A DNA stretch of 64,000 nucleotides from Tetranychus cinnabarinus (taxonomy: Eukaryota; Arthropoda; Arachnida; Trombidiformes; Tetranychidae). The notes below the pieces were generated by a model. It worked only from the letters and a program-made list of their open reading frames with translations. It ran no database searches and had not been told where the DNA came from. Of this stretch, positions 1 through 10,269 are shown one piece after another. The translations under genes were made by a program, and so were the position numbers. Position 1 is the first letter of the stretch, and each line of letters opens with the position of its first letter. Location of the stretch: NCBI GenBank assembly GCA_022266195.1, contig WHVY01000001.1:10168001-10232000 (forward strand), written 5' to 3'.

Positions 1-829
1 ATCAACCTTGATAATTGAATACAATTTGGACAATGTGAATAAGCTAATGAAACAACAAATCACTTTGAGCTGGCAAATTGATCGCCTAAAAGATTAATCA
101 ACAATTTTTACATTTCAATCATTTTGGGTACTTTTTTCGCGTGAAATTTATTTTTGCTCAATCCGGTTTAGGTGTGTTTTGGTTGTGTTATCTTGCCGAT
201 AACAATTAACATTATGAAAAGGCCTTTTTAACTCAATTCCATTGAATAGTATTCAATTAAAAGGTACTCTTAACCATTTTTACCGATTTCAATGAGGAAA
301 CATTTCAAGTTTCAATGTTTGTTATTTTGTTGATCTTGTCAATGAATATGTATGAATGTATGTTGTGTGTGTGTGTGTGTTTTTGCTGCCCCAAAGGAGC
401 CAAAGAGTTGAAGCTTCTATTGTTAACTACTTACCACTGAGTTTAGAGCAATACAATGAACAAGCAAACCAATTTGTCACTATTTATCATTTTCCAGTGA
501 ATACTATGAATGGTAGACAGTGTGCAGTAAATAAATGAAGTCGAGTTAATTATCCTTTATAATCGCTTGATCCGCATGTTATCCGCTTTCAACAACCAAA
601 ATATTTGACATAAACTGTGAATAGGTCTGAACAAACCAGTCGAATCAAAATAGACGCTTAAAAGAAAATTCAGCGCACGAATCGAAGCGTTTTTCTTTAT
701 ACATGCAGTACATATTTTTTGTCATTGCCTCTTCGCGTTTTTTGCGTTTAACTCAAAATTTTTCATCTAAACAAAAGTAACAATGTCAGCTTCCCCAATA
801 CACTTCAAAAATTAAAACAATACAGTTAA
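1..829. other. Non-coding AT-rich stretch
   Basis: No convincing exon, splice-flanked ORF or RNA gene is visible on either strand. The only simple structure is a (GT)n microsatellite at about 364-380. The short open frames here have low-complexity composition and no family resemblance. Confidence 0.6.
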
Positions 830-830
830 A

Positions 831-1105
831 TTAACCACTAGCTCAGTGGTTAAAGAGTTGACCAAGTTGAAGAGTGATTAATGGTCGAGTCTCGGTTGGA
901 GCATCTTTTTGGGAAATTAAATTGAATCGAGCGTCTAGCGCATATAAATTTCAATAAATGCAGAAGCTGCGGACTTATTTGACCAATTCTCTTACTGCTC
1001 ATTCTTCTGGCGTGTATGCCGACAAGAGTGACTCTCTTAGGTTGACTGGTTCATACCTTGAGCCTGACCAAACTTGCACAAGTAAAACAACTTGAAATAA
1101 ATTAA
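831..1105 (+). mobile_element. Possible tRNA-derived SINE with hairpin head
   Basis: The segment begins with a perfect 9-bp inverted repeat, TTAACCACT and AGTGGTTAA, around a 5-nt loop (831-853). The sequence TAGCTCAGTGG at 839-849 fits the tRNA internal promoter box A. GGTCGAGTCTC at 883-893 resembles box B, about 34 nt downstream, which is the usual spacing. GGTTGG near 895 could close the acceptor stem. A unique-looking body follows and ends in an A-rich stretch near 1085-1105. This head-body-tail order is typical of tRNA-derived SINEs. I could not confirm other copies in the window, and the box B match is imperfect, so a chance hairpin remains possible. Confidence 0.4.
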
Positions 1106-4100
1106 TTAAAATTGTAAAGACAAATGTAATGATTAAGATGTTAATAGTGATTATTATGATCATTATCGTAATGATCATATCTTTGACTCTCTCTCTCTCA
1201 ATTTGTTTTCATCTTTAGCGGCTAATAACCTTTGAAATATCCTTAATTTTAGTCGGTAATTGAATGAAATGTTGAATGTGTAAAGAAGTATGAGACTGTT
1301 CATTGTTCATTGTTCATAAATGGTCCCTACAAAGAGCTATGATAAGAGGGTGGTTTAGGGGCTGGCTGTGGAGGAGGAGATGTAAAACCCTCATTCAATA
1401 CTTTCAATCCCAGTCCATCTCTTAAAAGATTATCACATTTATTGTTGGTAAATATGAATAATAAAAGTTACTATTTGTTTTCTTGTCTTCCCTTGTTAAT
1501 ATCATGTACTTTTTTTTCTTGGTCATTTTAACATTCATCCTTTTAGTACCAACTACTTGTACTGTTGTCCATTGTAATCGGCTCTTAATACATTTACATT
1601 TGTATTTTCATGTATTTTAGCCGATTATCGGCTATTTTATATTAAAAAACCTTTAAGCCAAGCCGATTATCCCGTTAACAATAAATCCGTGTAAACCACT
1701 TGCTAAGTGCCTATGGTACATTGATTTTCATTAATCGCACTCCTTCCTACCAACAACATCCAAGGCTCATTTGACTGACAAATCTTTATCTTCCTATTCA
1801 TCATCTTCTTTCTTGCCCAAAAATATTCAAGACTCTTTTCGTTGCCATTTCATCTGTGCTTTAACCTTTTCTCATTAAATTAAAACATTTCATCTCTAAA
1901 AAGGCCAAACTTTACATTCAATTTGCTCTTTCCTTTCATCTTCCAGAGTCTCACTTTTTGCTTCTTCCTTTCTCATCTTCATTATCCTAAAGGTAGTATA
2001 AAATATATTTGTCCATTTTTGATCAACTCTTCTCTCTTTTCATTCCCTTTTCATCATTCCTTTTTCCTCCCTGTATGTGTCTTCATCATGAATACATAAA
2101 TATATGAGCATACACAACTCCATGCAAGTTACTATGTGGCTAGGCACTTCTTTTGTGAATCCCCGAAAGGACAAAAAGCCTTTGGTTCGTGGCCCTTTTC
2201 ATCTCAATGGTATTGCTTTTTTTTATTATTATCATTACTTTATATTTTTATTTTAACAAAATGCTGTTTTACATTTTTGCTTGCCTGTGAAGTTGATTGA
2301 AAAGAGCCAAGACACACACACACAGCATCACAAAAGGTCCTCCAATGAGCCAGTAACAGCGCAAAAAGTCTAATGATGAGGAAGAAAAAGGAGCAAAAGA
2401 GGATGACGGTGATGATGATGAGAATGAAAGAAGACCAAAAACATGAAAGAAGAAGGTCGCAAAAACAAGGCTAACTGAAAAAAAATTTTACGCTTTACAT
2501 TTACATTGTTATTGAATAGAGTAAAGTCTACTAAATACTCTTTACTTTTCACTAATACATGTAATCCTCTCGTTAATACACATAAATACTAAAGAAAGTG
2601 CTCTTGTAGTTCATTTTGTACCTGGGTTAAACTTGCTAAAGGTAAGTAGTAACAAGAAGAGAAAGGTGGAAGCGCAAAAAAAAGCGAAGGCGAATTTCAA
2701 TGGAAAACAAGAAAAGGTATTGAACATCCTTCTTATAAAGTACATAATAATGGACTTTACTTTCAACAAAACACTGCTTTTGCTCCTTTTTTCTTTCGTC
2801 TTCGTCTTCTTTTCTTTTTCATCTTTTCTTCTTCAACTTCATCTTCTTCATCATCATCTTCTTCTTTATCCCAATCATTTCCGTTGATGTGTTACTCGTG
2901 CGACTTGGGACGATAAAAGTCAAACCAATTTACTTGGACTTTCAACTCTGGTTAACCTCAAGACTCTTAGAGTTTTTTTTTGGTTCACCTTTTTTTTCCT
3001 GGTCAAGTTTCGTCAAGATCAAGTTTCATTTCGCTCTTTTTGTTGTGGCTCTACCTTATTATCTGATAAGCATCTCTGATTATGATCAGGATGATTATTA
3101 TGAGATGAGGCTGATAATAAACTAGGTTATCTTGAAACCACAGAAAACAAGTAAAAGAATGAGCGAAACTTGAGAAAAGCGATTTTGTTTCTTGTTTCCT
3201 TTTTTTTCACCTCATTTTGATTCATTCATTCAACAATTCATTTTAATAGCGACCTGTCAACACTTATTATCGCATCTACTTTCATCGACAATCAACCAGC
3301 CATTATTAACCAATTGTCACTCCAATTGTTCAATGTAATTTATATCTTTGGCCCACCGTCAGTTTGATAAGTACAAATGTATAAATGTAATAACTGCATT
3401 GGCCTTTAGCCTTTTATTTTTAAATGTCAACGTCTTTTGGTTTCACTCTTTTTTTCACTTCACTTGTTCAACATTGTTGACTTTTGCTGCTCATGTTTCA
3501 TAGTTATCTGATTGATCAATTTCATGTATTGATTCGGATTAATAGACAATTTTCAAGTCAATAACTAAATGATAGTGATCTTTGCCAAGTTAACTCATGA
3601 AAGTTTAAATTGATTCATTTAGATTAGTTTAAATCAGGAAAAAAAATTTTAATGAAAGTGAAAACTATTTCATTAGAGTTTTAAATATATTTTTCGGTTC
3701 GATATGAATTCTAGGTCAGAATCGACGGAAATTTTGCTGAATCAAAGTAGGCAACACTTTATGTAACGTTTTAATTTCAACTTCAAATTGATACCACTTT
3801 TGTGTCCGTACGAAAATTTATAGTCGGTCCATCCAAGTCCCTGTTAACTCCGCCTTTCACAGGCAAGTTAATGATAATAATGTCAGTAAAGGAGTGAATA
3901 TAACTTTTGAACATTGCTATAAATATTATTCCCAGTTACTTAGTTCTCATCATCATCATCGTTTTCATCATAATAATAACAACATCAAAATCATTAGGAA
4001 ACTAGTAATTTCGCCAAAAACTTTTGTTGATTTTAATATCTGTTTGATGTGCTTTACATTTGTATAGTTTAAACCTCTTTTATGCAACCCCTAAATCAAC

Positions 4101-4109
4101 CCTTGAATT
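1106..4109. other. Non-coding region without a recognised gene
   Basis: About 3 kb of AT-rich sequence with no supported exon. It contains a 15-bp palindrome AGCCGATTATCGGCT (1619-1633), with the half-site AATCGGCT repeated just upstream, a short (CA)n run near 2314, and purine-rich (about 2370-2460) and pyrimidine-rich (about 2780-2870) tracts. The 84-codon open frame at 2633-2887 is Lys-rich, then Leu/Phe-rich, as expected from a purine tract followed by a pyrimidine tract, so I do not call it a gene. Confidence 0.5.
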
Positions 4110-4496
4110 TGCCTAATATGTAAAAAGGCATTTAACCGTTCATCAACCCTGAACACTCATGTAAGAATCCATTCCAACTATAAACCCTGGAAATGTGAAA
4201 TTTGTGGAAAAGGTTTCCATCAAAAGGGTAACTTTAAAAATCACGAATTGACTCATAAAGGTATTAAAGCTTATCGCTGTGAAATCTGTAACAAGGCTTT
4301 CCATCAGGTTTATAATTTGACCTTTCACATGCACAATCATAAAGACACCAAACCATATACCTGTTCCTTTTGCAGTAAAGGATTTTGTCGCAATTTTGAC
4401 GTAAAAAAGCAAATGAGAAAGTTGCACGATGTTTTTTCAACAAACCTGACAAACTCATCATCAACCGTCTCTGGACCGTCTGGATTTTCGTTTTAA
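4110..4496 (+). pseudogene. FEZF-type C2H2 zinc-finger gene fragment
   Basis: Translation gives four consecutive C2H2 fingers with FEZ-family wording: NRSSTLNTH in the first, GKGFHQKGN in the second, NKAFHQVYNLTFHMH in the third and KGFCRNFD in the fourth. FEZF proteins are transcription factors with six such fingers; these match the last four. The fragment has no start codon and stops occur directly upstream (TGA just before the first Cys-encoding codon), so the 5' part is missing. In the last finger the first zinc-binding His is Gln (KKQMRKLH), which should destroy that finger. The final codons (FSF, stop) come from sequence shared with the 3' flank of the MRPL14 copies, so the fragment is joined to that duplication at about 4484. 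It is intronless, so either a retrocopy or a single-exon piece is possible. Confidence 0.8.
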
Positions 4497-4531
4497 ATTC
4501 TCTATAACTATCTAATTTTCTCACTAACTAA

Positions 4532-4951
4532 TTACACAAATCTAGTAGCAATCGCTATGATTTTGTTCAATCCATATGTTTCTTTCCTAATTAAATTCGG
4601 AATTGGAACTAAAATTCGTGTACCCAAAGGATTTCCTTTATCGTCCATTAGAACCATGTTATTCGAGTCAAAACGAGGCACAAATGGCTTCTGAAGTCGC
4701 ACCAAGCCAACAACTACTCCTTTCTTTTTTTGTCCTTTTATTGCCACAATTACCTTAGTACCTAATTCAGCTATCCTGGGTTTTCTATAGATACCAATTA
4801 TTTTTGGTGGTTTTCCATCAAGCATAGCTTGTTTCCCGAGCGCACTGTTATCAACAACTCGCATAAATGTACCAATTCGTGCTTGGTTCAAGATTTGAGA
4901 AGTACTGTTATGGTGATGAATGTGAACCCCATTAGAAAAGATACCAGTCAC
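4532..4951 (-). pseudogene. MRPL14: Mitochondrial ribosomal protein uL14m, 5'-truncated copy A
   Basis: The frame encodes the complete uL14 fold region of MRPL14, with VVDNSALGK, AIKGQKKKGV, PRFDSNNMVL and GTRI followed by PIPNLIRKE, ending IAIATRFV. From 4532 to 4904 it matches exon 3 of the intact copy at 11475-11847 with one synonymous change (AAA for AAG, Lys). Upstream of the old splice acceptor (AACAG) all similarity stops: exon 2, which supplies most of the mitochondrial presequence, is absent, and the exon 1 start site is mutated (the CTTACCATAAT of copy B is CTGACCGGGAC here). An in-frame ATG at 4951 adds about 20 new residues beginning MTGIFSNGV and rich in His, which do not look like an import signal. 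It is probably a very young pseudogene; a new, differently localised protein cannot be excluded. Confidence 0.7.
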
Positions 4952-5250
4952 CGGTTTTCAGTATAAGGCGGTTTAACCGAAAACTATGATACACGAAGAA
5001 AAGTTTCATATACCATTCGATAGGCCTTATTAAGATCTATTGATTTACAAAGTTTGAAAAAGATTGGGCTTATGGTCCGGTCTTAAATGGCCTCAAAAGT
5101 TGGCACTTTGACCTCAAATAACTCGAAAACCGCCGATTCAACCAAAAAATAGTTTTTATTTTTGAACTTAGCATGGAAAACTGTATTTAGTTTAAAAAGT
5201 TGAGTCCTTAACGGCCAAGGATAAAAAAGTGAAAAATTCTGGAGACCCTC
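4910..5250. other. Sequence replacing MRPL14 exon 2 in copy A
   Basis: This segment has no match in copy B. The 8-mer GGCGGTTT near 4967 is repeated inverted near 5125 (AAACCGCC), which hints at a small inserted element, but the repeat is too short to prove it. No coding potential is apparent. Confidence 0.35.
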
Positions 5251-6187
5251 CTTTGGAGTTTAAATGATCAAAATTAACTGACCGGGACTCTCCAATTAGC
5301 CAGAAATATAAACAACAAAGTAACAACACCATGAAGTTGATTACAATGAAAAAATGTTTTGCAAATTTGTAAAACTCAGAACTCAAACTAATTCTCACCA
5401 CATTCTCAACTTTTATTAGCATGATTGACAGGCAAATGACATGTTATTTCTGTCTGGTTGCATTTTGGTCCGACATCTCAAATTTTGTTAACTAGCAACC
5501 TCAGTATAACCTCGGACATGAGAATCCATTGAGGTAGACGGTCTAAATTAAATGCAATCATGATAGTCGAACAAATCGCTATCAAATAGCACTACATATT
5601 GATCTTTTTTCCGCTAGCTAGAAGATACTCAGTGGCTAAAGCAAATTATAGCTGACTGAGCAATTGCAATTGTTACCCTCAGCTTATAAAAAGCCCATGT
5701 TATTTCAATCTGATTGCTGACTGGTTTGTTGAAGTTTGTTGACTAGCAACCTCAGTATAACCTCAGAATCGAGAAAATGCTGAGGCAGAATAATCGCGTT
5801 TATCTCCTTGTTTTTATTTTGTAAATCTCAACCTCATGCTTGAGTACCACTTGAGGTGTACACTTGACGTGCAAATACTTTTGCTGTGATCACTTGGTCA
5901 GCTAAAATTTGCTTTGCCAATTTTACTTCCAGCCGAAGTCCAGTTTACTCAGATTCGAAATAAAATCTATCTAAAAGCTATACGCCTAAAATCACATTGA
6001 CTTGCTACCTCAGGCAAACCTCGCGCATGAGAACATACTGAGGTAGAGGGCTTAATTGAAACTCAATCATAAAATCAAGACAGACGCAAATGAAACAGAA
6101 TTTTAACACGTTGAACACGGAAAAGGATTCAAATGAACTCATGTAAAATTGAAATTGATCTTTAATTGTATAATTAATTTTGCATTA

Positions 6188-6569
6188 TCAAACATTATCG
6201 AAATACAAGTAGAAACAATCATTGCTACATTTTGGTAATCCATACCGATAGTAGATAGCGTCTAAATACGCATCGAATTTTTTTCGATGTTGGCGGTAAA
6301 ATTCTGGATCTGAATGTCGAGCTATGATATCGTCAACCCGCTTGATTGCCTGCAAATAAAAATTCAATCAAAAAAAGATAATTAAGCATTATTAGTTGGA
6401 TAAACTTGAAACAAAAACATTAATGGATACTCACCACTGAATATGGATGTTGTTTACATACTGGATGTTGTACACAAACCGAGGAAACTTTTTTTTTTGA
6501 TTTATGATGAATTTTTGGGACATGATTGAAGGGAACTCTCTTTCCCATGGTGTAAACTTTTCCTGTCAT
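6188..6569 (-). CDS. Small two-exon hypothetical protein inside the inverted-repeat insertion
   Basis: Two open segments join through standard splice sites: exon 1 at 6435-6569 (donor GTGAGT at 6434) and exon 2 at 6188-6349 (acceptor TTTGCAG). The junction is in phase and gives 98 residues from the upstream ATG (starting MTGKVYTMGKRVPF), or 91 from the second ATG at 6548, which may be the true start. The N-terminal half is basic with Lys runs and two Cys and several His residues (VCVQHPVCKQH). The C-terminal half is charged and aromatic (RHSDPEFYRQH, LDAIYYRYGLPKC). I recognise no family. It is transcribed away from the decayed ORF starting at 6816, about 250 bp off, so the two may share a promoter. 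The splice sites and clean junction support a real gene, but there is no independent evidence of expression. Confidence 0.5.
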
Positions 6570-6815
6570 TAATAAATTGATGGTGAAAATATTTTGATGT
6601 TTATAAAATTGTTCAATTGAAACTAAAATTGAAAGAAACTGAAACTGAAAAAACAGAAGCAGAGAAAGCTGATTGATGGTGCAAAAACGCTAGCAACTCG
6701 TTACTATGGGCAACGCTTTTTCTAAAGCGCAAAATTCTATTCTGTTTAGTATCCTCACGAATTCTTTCATTTCATGTTTTCAGTCTGTTTTTTCCGTTTT
6801 TTTCAATTTTTTAAA

Positions 6816-7776
6816 ATGACTAAGTTTTGTTTCGCAAACCACAACTTGTATAAAAAACATAATTTACTTTGGGATACGCTAGCCTACATTTCCCGCTCAT
6901 ATTCCGATGTTAAGTGTGTTGTTTGTCTCCAGGAAATTTCTTAAATCGACAGCAGTCAGTTCGCCCGCGGATTATCTGGAAAACTAGACAGACTCGCAAA
7001 GATATCACCAGATAAAAGAGGAATTAGCAAAAAAGCTTGGAAATGCGAGAAAGTTGCCAACCTACTCACCTGCTTCAAGAGATCGGATTTTCCTGGCTCC
7101 ATTGAAAAATTTGAAGTTGGACGTGAGGACTTTTTCGTTGCTGTAACCAAATGCGAGGATAAAACCATTGGCGTGATAAATTTCCCCCAGACAAACCATG
7201 GTCACGACGACGTTCAACTTTATTTAGTTACACTTTTTGCTGCAGTCATGCGGCTGCAATCAGTGCCGGTGGTGCCGATGCCAAAGGACGTGTTTGGGAC
7301 GCAGTTGATGGCATACTTTTAGCTGGCGATCTCAATTTAAAAAATATATATTATGGAAAAACTGTAGACAATTCGAAACCATTGAAAGATCCTAAAAACA
7401 AAATACAACTTCAGTTGTGTTATTTATTGTTGCTCAGCGAACTGCGGCCAGTTGAGTGGAAAGATTCTTCTAGTGGATACGAAATCGACTATTTATGTAC
7501 GAGTTAAAATTCCAAGTATCTGTATGAAGTTGAGATGCTAATTCCTAATGAAGAATCAAAGCGCTCAGATCGTGAACCTTATGGCGCGGTTTTTTCTCTG
7601 GATGAGCCTCTTGAACCATGCAGCACCGCAAAAGATACAATAACGCGGGAGGATAACTTACAATAAACGAAACTTGGGAGGATTTGACAACCCATTTAGC
7701 TCATCAAGTTAATGCTGGAAATCAAGTCGTGCCTGCAGTCAAAAAACACTTGCAAAGTCTATCACATAATCAATAA
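6816..7776 (+). pseudogene. Decayed ~315-residue ORF of unknown origin
   Basis: Starting at ATG 6816, one frame runs to 7320, broken only by a TAA at 6942. The coding-like sequence then continues in another frame from about 7250 (…ISAGGADAKGRVWDAVDG…) through a TAA at 7505 to a TAA at 7664, and a third frame from 7666 ends at 7776. The composition is clearly coding-like (DFFVAVTKCEDKTIGV, KNKIQLQLCYLLLLSELRPV) and richer in G and C than its flanks. Two in-frame stops and two frame changes show that it is no longer translated as one protein. I do not recognise the family; a gene carried by a mobile element, a captured viral gene or a host gene fragment are all possible. It lies between the inverted arms of the insertion, divergent from the two-exon gene. 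Confidence 0.5.
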
Positions 7777-8399
7777 ACATTTTGTTACTTTATGTATTAA
7801 ATTCATGAAAGTATTAAATATTTACTTAAGCCACATTCGATATATATATTTTATTTCAATTAATCTTGAACCAATGTAGCATTGTAAATTAGAAAAAAAC
7901 CTCGAAATACATAATTAGTGCGATTACGTTCGTAATGTTTTAATTTTATGATTGAGTTTTGATGAAGCCCTCTGCCTCAACATTTTCTCATGAACGAGGT
8001 TTGCCTGAGGTTGCAAGTTTATAGGATTTGATGTGTTATGTGTTATGCCATATAGCTACCAGATAGAAAATACATGGGCTTTCGATATGATGATGTTTAC
8101 AGTTGCTGGGAGGACTTAGTTAGCTATGTTTTGCTTTAGCCACTGAGTATCTCTAAGCCGAAGTTCAGTTTACTCAGATTCGAAATAAAAACAGTATTAT
8201 GCAGTTCGAAAATGTTTCGCTCGAAATAAAATCTATCTAGCCGTCAACCTCAAAAGATTCTCAGGCTTGAGGTTGACCTGAGGTTGCAAGTCAATATGGT
8301 TTTAGCTGTGTCACCATATCGCTACCACATAGAGAATACATGGGTTTTCGATGAGATTGAGGTTTAACTAAAGACGCGAAAAAATTTGCTAACAATTGC

Positions 8400-9041
8400 A
8401 TGAAATAATACTAGCTATTACAGTATCGTAAATATTGTTTTCAATCGACTAATCGATGAATTACCGCGCGAGAGCAATATTAATTTCATCTTTATAAAAC
8501 AGCAGTTGACAATACACGCAGATTGTAGGAATCAAAAAAATAGTACGCGGGCTCGATTAAATTTATTTAAAGAGTCCTGCTCCAATTGTGCTTAGCAAAC
8601 CTCAATGTATCTCTAAGGATTAATGCGTTGTTACAAATAATTTAAGAATGAATTGTTTATTGAAACAAATAAATATTTTTATATATATTTTGATATAAAA
8701 GTTATAAGTTGAGTCGAAATGGCCATGTTAATTACGCAAATTTTCTAATTGCGCCTCCAGTATTTCGAACTATGCTCAAATTAAACTGTAGATAGATCAT
8801 CATTTTCAAGTCAATTTGAGTAGTTTGCCAGAGTTTGATTTAATAAAAATCAACAATTTAATTCATTTTGAAAATTGCGCATATTTCCAATGTTGTTTAG
8901 TAGAGGCCTCTATCGTTTAATAAATGAACAACTTTTAATAACAAATTATTTTCACAAGTCTTCAGTGACCTTTGTGTTTGTTTACTGTTTTATTTCATTA
9001 TTTATTTTAATTGATTGAATTGAATTTAGTTTAAATTTAAA
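8400..9041. promoter_or_regulatory. Right edge of insertion and 5' flank of NDUFB4 copy A
   Basis: 8400-8760 has no match elsewhere in the window and no coding sign. From about 8766 (CTCAAATTAAACTG) to 9041 it matches the copy B spacer immediately 5' of NDUFB4 (12300-12566), including CTTCAGTGACCTTTGTG about 80 nt before the ATG, which is also preserved in the dead copy C. That conserved block is the best candidate for the NDUFB4 core promoter or 5' UTR. Copy A lacks the distal half of the shared spacer because of the insertion. Confidence 0.5.
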
Positions 9042-9583
9042 ATGAGATTGTCTCTCATTCGTAGATGTAGACGGTTTGATCCGTCAAAAATGTTTGATGA
9101 ATCGCCTGAGGAATTGGATAAAATGCGAAGACGTTATGAGTTGAGACAAAAGCTTAAAACTGAATTTAATCGATTCTACTACAATCCTTATAATTCAGCA
9201 TATGGTGTTGCTTACGTAAGTAAACTTTAGTTAAATTAAAATTTTAGTAAGTTAAGTAAATTGATAAATTTTTGGTTCATTCATTCATTAGGTCGATCCA
9301 CAATTTGAGAGATATTACGCTGCCAGATTTTACAGACTTGATTACTGGAAGCCTACCTTTGGTTCATTTATTCAATTTGTTGCTACAATCTTCATACCAT
9401 TTATTATTCTTACTAGATTTTATCAGAATGAAGAAGTAAGTTAATTTTTATATTTAATTGAACAAGATGTTTTTTGGCAATTATTGATTCCTCTTTTTCA
9501 TTTTACAGGATATCTATTGGGAGAAAACGCAAAGTGGTGAATTGACTTATAAAAATAGGAAGCTTTATTGTTTCTTGTATTAA
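9042..9583 (+). CDS. NDUFB4: NADH dehydrogenase 1 beta subcomplex subunit 4, copy A
   Basis: Three exons, 9042-9215, 9292-9435 and 9509-9583, join in phase 0 to encode 130 residues. NDUFB4 (B15) is a single-pass accessory subunit of respiratory complex I in the inner mitochondrial membrane. The basic N-terminal helix-rich part (PEELDKMRRRYELRQKL), one hydrophobic segment at about residues 82-100 (FIQFVATIFIPFIILTRFY) and a short charged tail ending GELTYKNRKLY fit the family in layout and length. Splice sites are canonical (GTAAGT/TTAG, GTAAGT/ACAG) and a polyadenylation signal AATAAA lies at about 9656. The protein is identical to copy B at 12567-13099; only three synonymous differences are visible. 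A third copy at 20.6-22.2 kb is dead. Its 5' spacer is shortened by the inserted element, which may alter its expression. Confidence 0.88.
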
Positions 9584-9661
9584 AAAAGTTGTACGAGTTA
9601 TATTTAGTATGAATAGTGTAAAATATTGATTTAAACTTTAGTTTAAATCGAGAAAAATAAA

Positions 9662-10265
9662 TTTTTGGTTAATCACTTTCGTTTTATTTTTATTAGGTAC
9701 AAGTGTAGCCTCCGATCATGACTGATCGCAAATTTATTTTCACTGTGTACGATAAAGTCAATCCACATTTAAAGACTCAAATTTTGAATTAAATATTTTG
9801 TTTGATGGACAATCATTGATGAAATTGACTTCAAAATTTGCCATTTTGTCTCTTTTAGCACAGTCGAGGCACCAGATCATTAACCAAACTCTTTACTCGA
9901 AAGATAGTTTTGCATATATTCCTAGTCCAACAATAAACCATCAAACTAAATAACCAAAAAGTTTTTTCACCAAACACAATGCTACGAAATACGTATTCTG
10001 CATTTTTCCCCTACCCTGTTTAAACGGGAATTTCTCAGTAACCTGAATTCTGATTAACCTTTGACTATTTTTCGTACATGTAATTCAATCGTGGCATTCA
10101 GTCTGTGCAAAAATTGTCCTTAGAATCCTCTCCGTGCAGTAGCAATTTTTACACAAAAATTTGATTTTTGACTTTATATATTGTATATGCATGGATTATT
10201 TTTTTTAAATTCAATTTTGCATCATATCTATATCTAATATCATTGGTTCCTATTTTTTATTTGGT
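9662..10265. other. ~600-bp segment present downstream of NDUFB4 copy A only
   Basis: In copy C the sequence jumps from about 50 nt after the NDUFB4 stop to sequence matching 10270 onward, so this interval is either inserted in copy A or deleted in copy C. It is AT-rich with no supported exon or RNA. Confidence 0.4.
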
Positions 10266-10269
10266 TAAT

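Larger units (their letters stand above)
5390..8765. mobile_element. Insertion bounded by inverted arms of ~250-bp repeat units
   Basis: This stretch is absent between MRPL14 and NDUFB4 in copy B. The left arm (about 5440-6060) carries three related units with cores at about 5491, 5742 and 6001, each reading like CTAGCAACCTCAG, then CTGAGG or TGAGGTAGA about 35-40 nt later. The right arm (about 7950-8390) carries two units in the opposite orientation, with cores at about 7967-8016 and 8245-8290. A 19-bp perfect inverted match pairs 5624-5642 with 8133-8151, and a 25-bp perfect direct match pairs 5941-5965 with 8166-8190. The centre (6.06-7.95 kb) holds a small two-exon gene and a decayed ORF in divergent orientation. 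No transposase is recognisable and exact ends and target duplications are not resolved, so it may be a non-autonomous or unusual element, or a multi-step insertion. Confidence 0.6.
4484..9690. repeat. Segmental duplication copy A (MRPL14-NDUFB4 block, interrupted)
   Basis: Sequence from about 4484 to 4910, 5250 to 5380 and 8766 to 9690 matches the block at 11427-13205 in the same order and orientation. Over the MRPL14 exon only one difference is visible in about 370 nt. Relative to copy B, copy A has about 290 bp of unrelated sequence replacing MRPL14 exon 2 and intron sequence (about 4910-5250), and about 3.3 kb inserted in the intergenic spacer (about 5385-8765). The near identity of exons indicates a recent duplication or gene conversion. 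Confidence 0.85.

Noticed and set aside
2633..2887. Open frame with Lys-rich then Leu-rich protein
   Set aside because: Its composition mirrors a purine tract joined to a pyrimidine tract; no splice context or family.
5250..5422. Minus-strand frame with KHFFIVINFMV also seen at 12092-12274
   Set aside because: The similarity reflects the duplicated promoter-side flank of MRPL14; frames diverge outside this short stretch and there is no sign of coding constraint.
5440..8390. CRISPR-like array suggested by regularly spaced repeats
   Set aside because: Units are ~250 bp, diverged and inverted between the two sides, in a eukaryotic setting; this is an element with inverted arms, not a CRISPR array.
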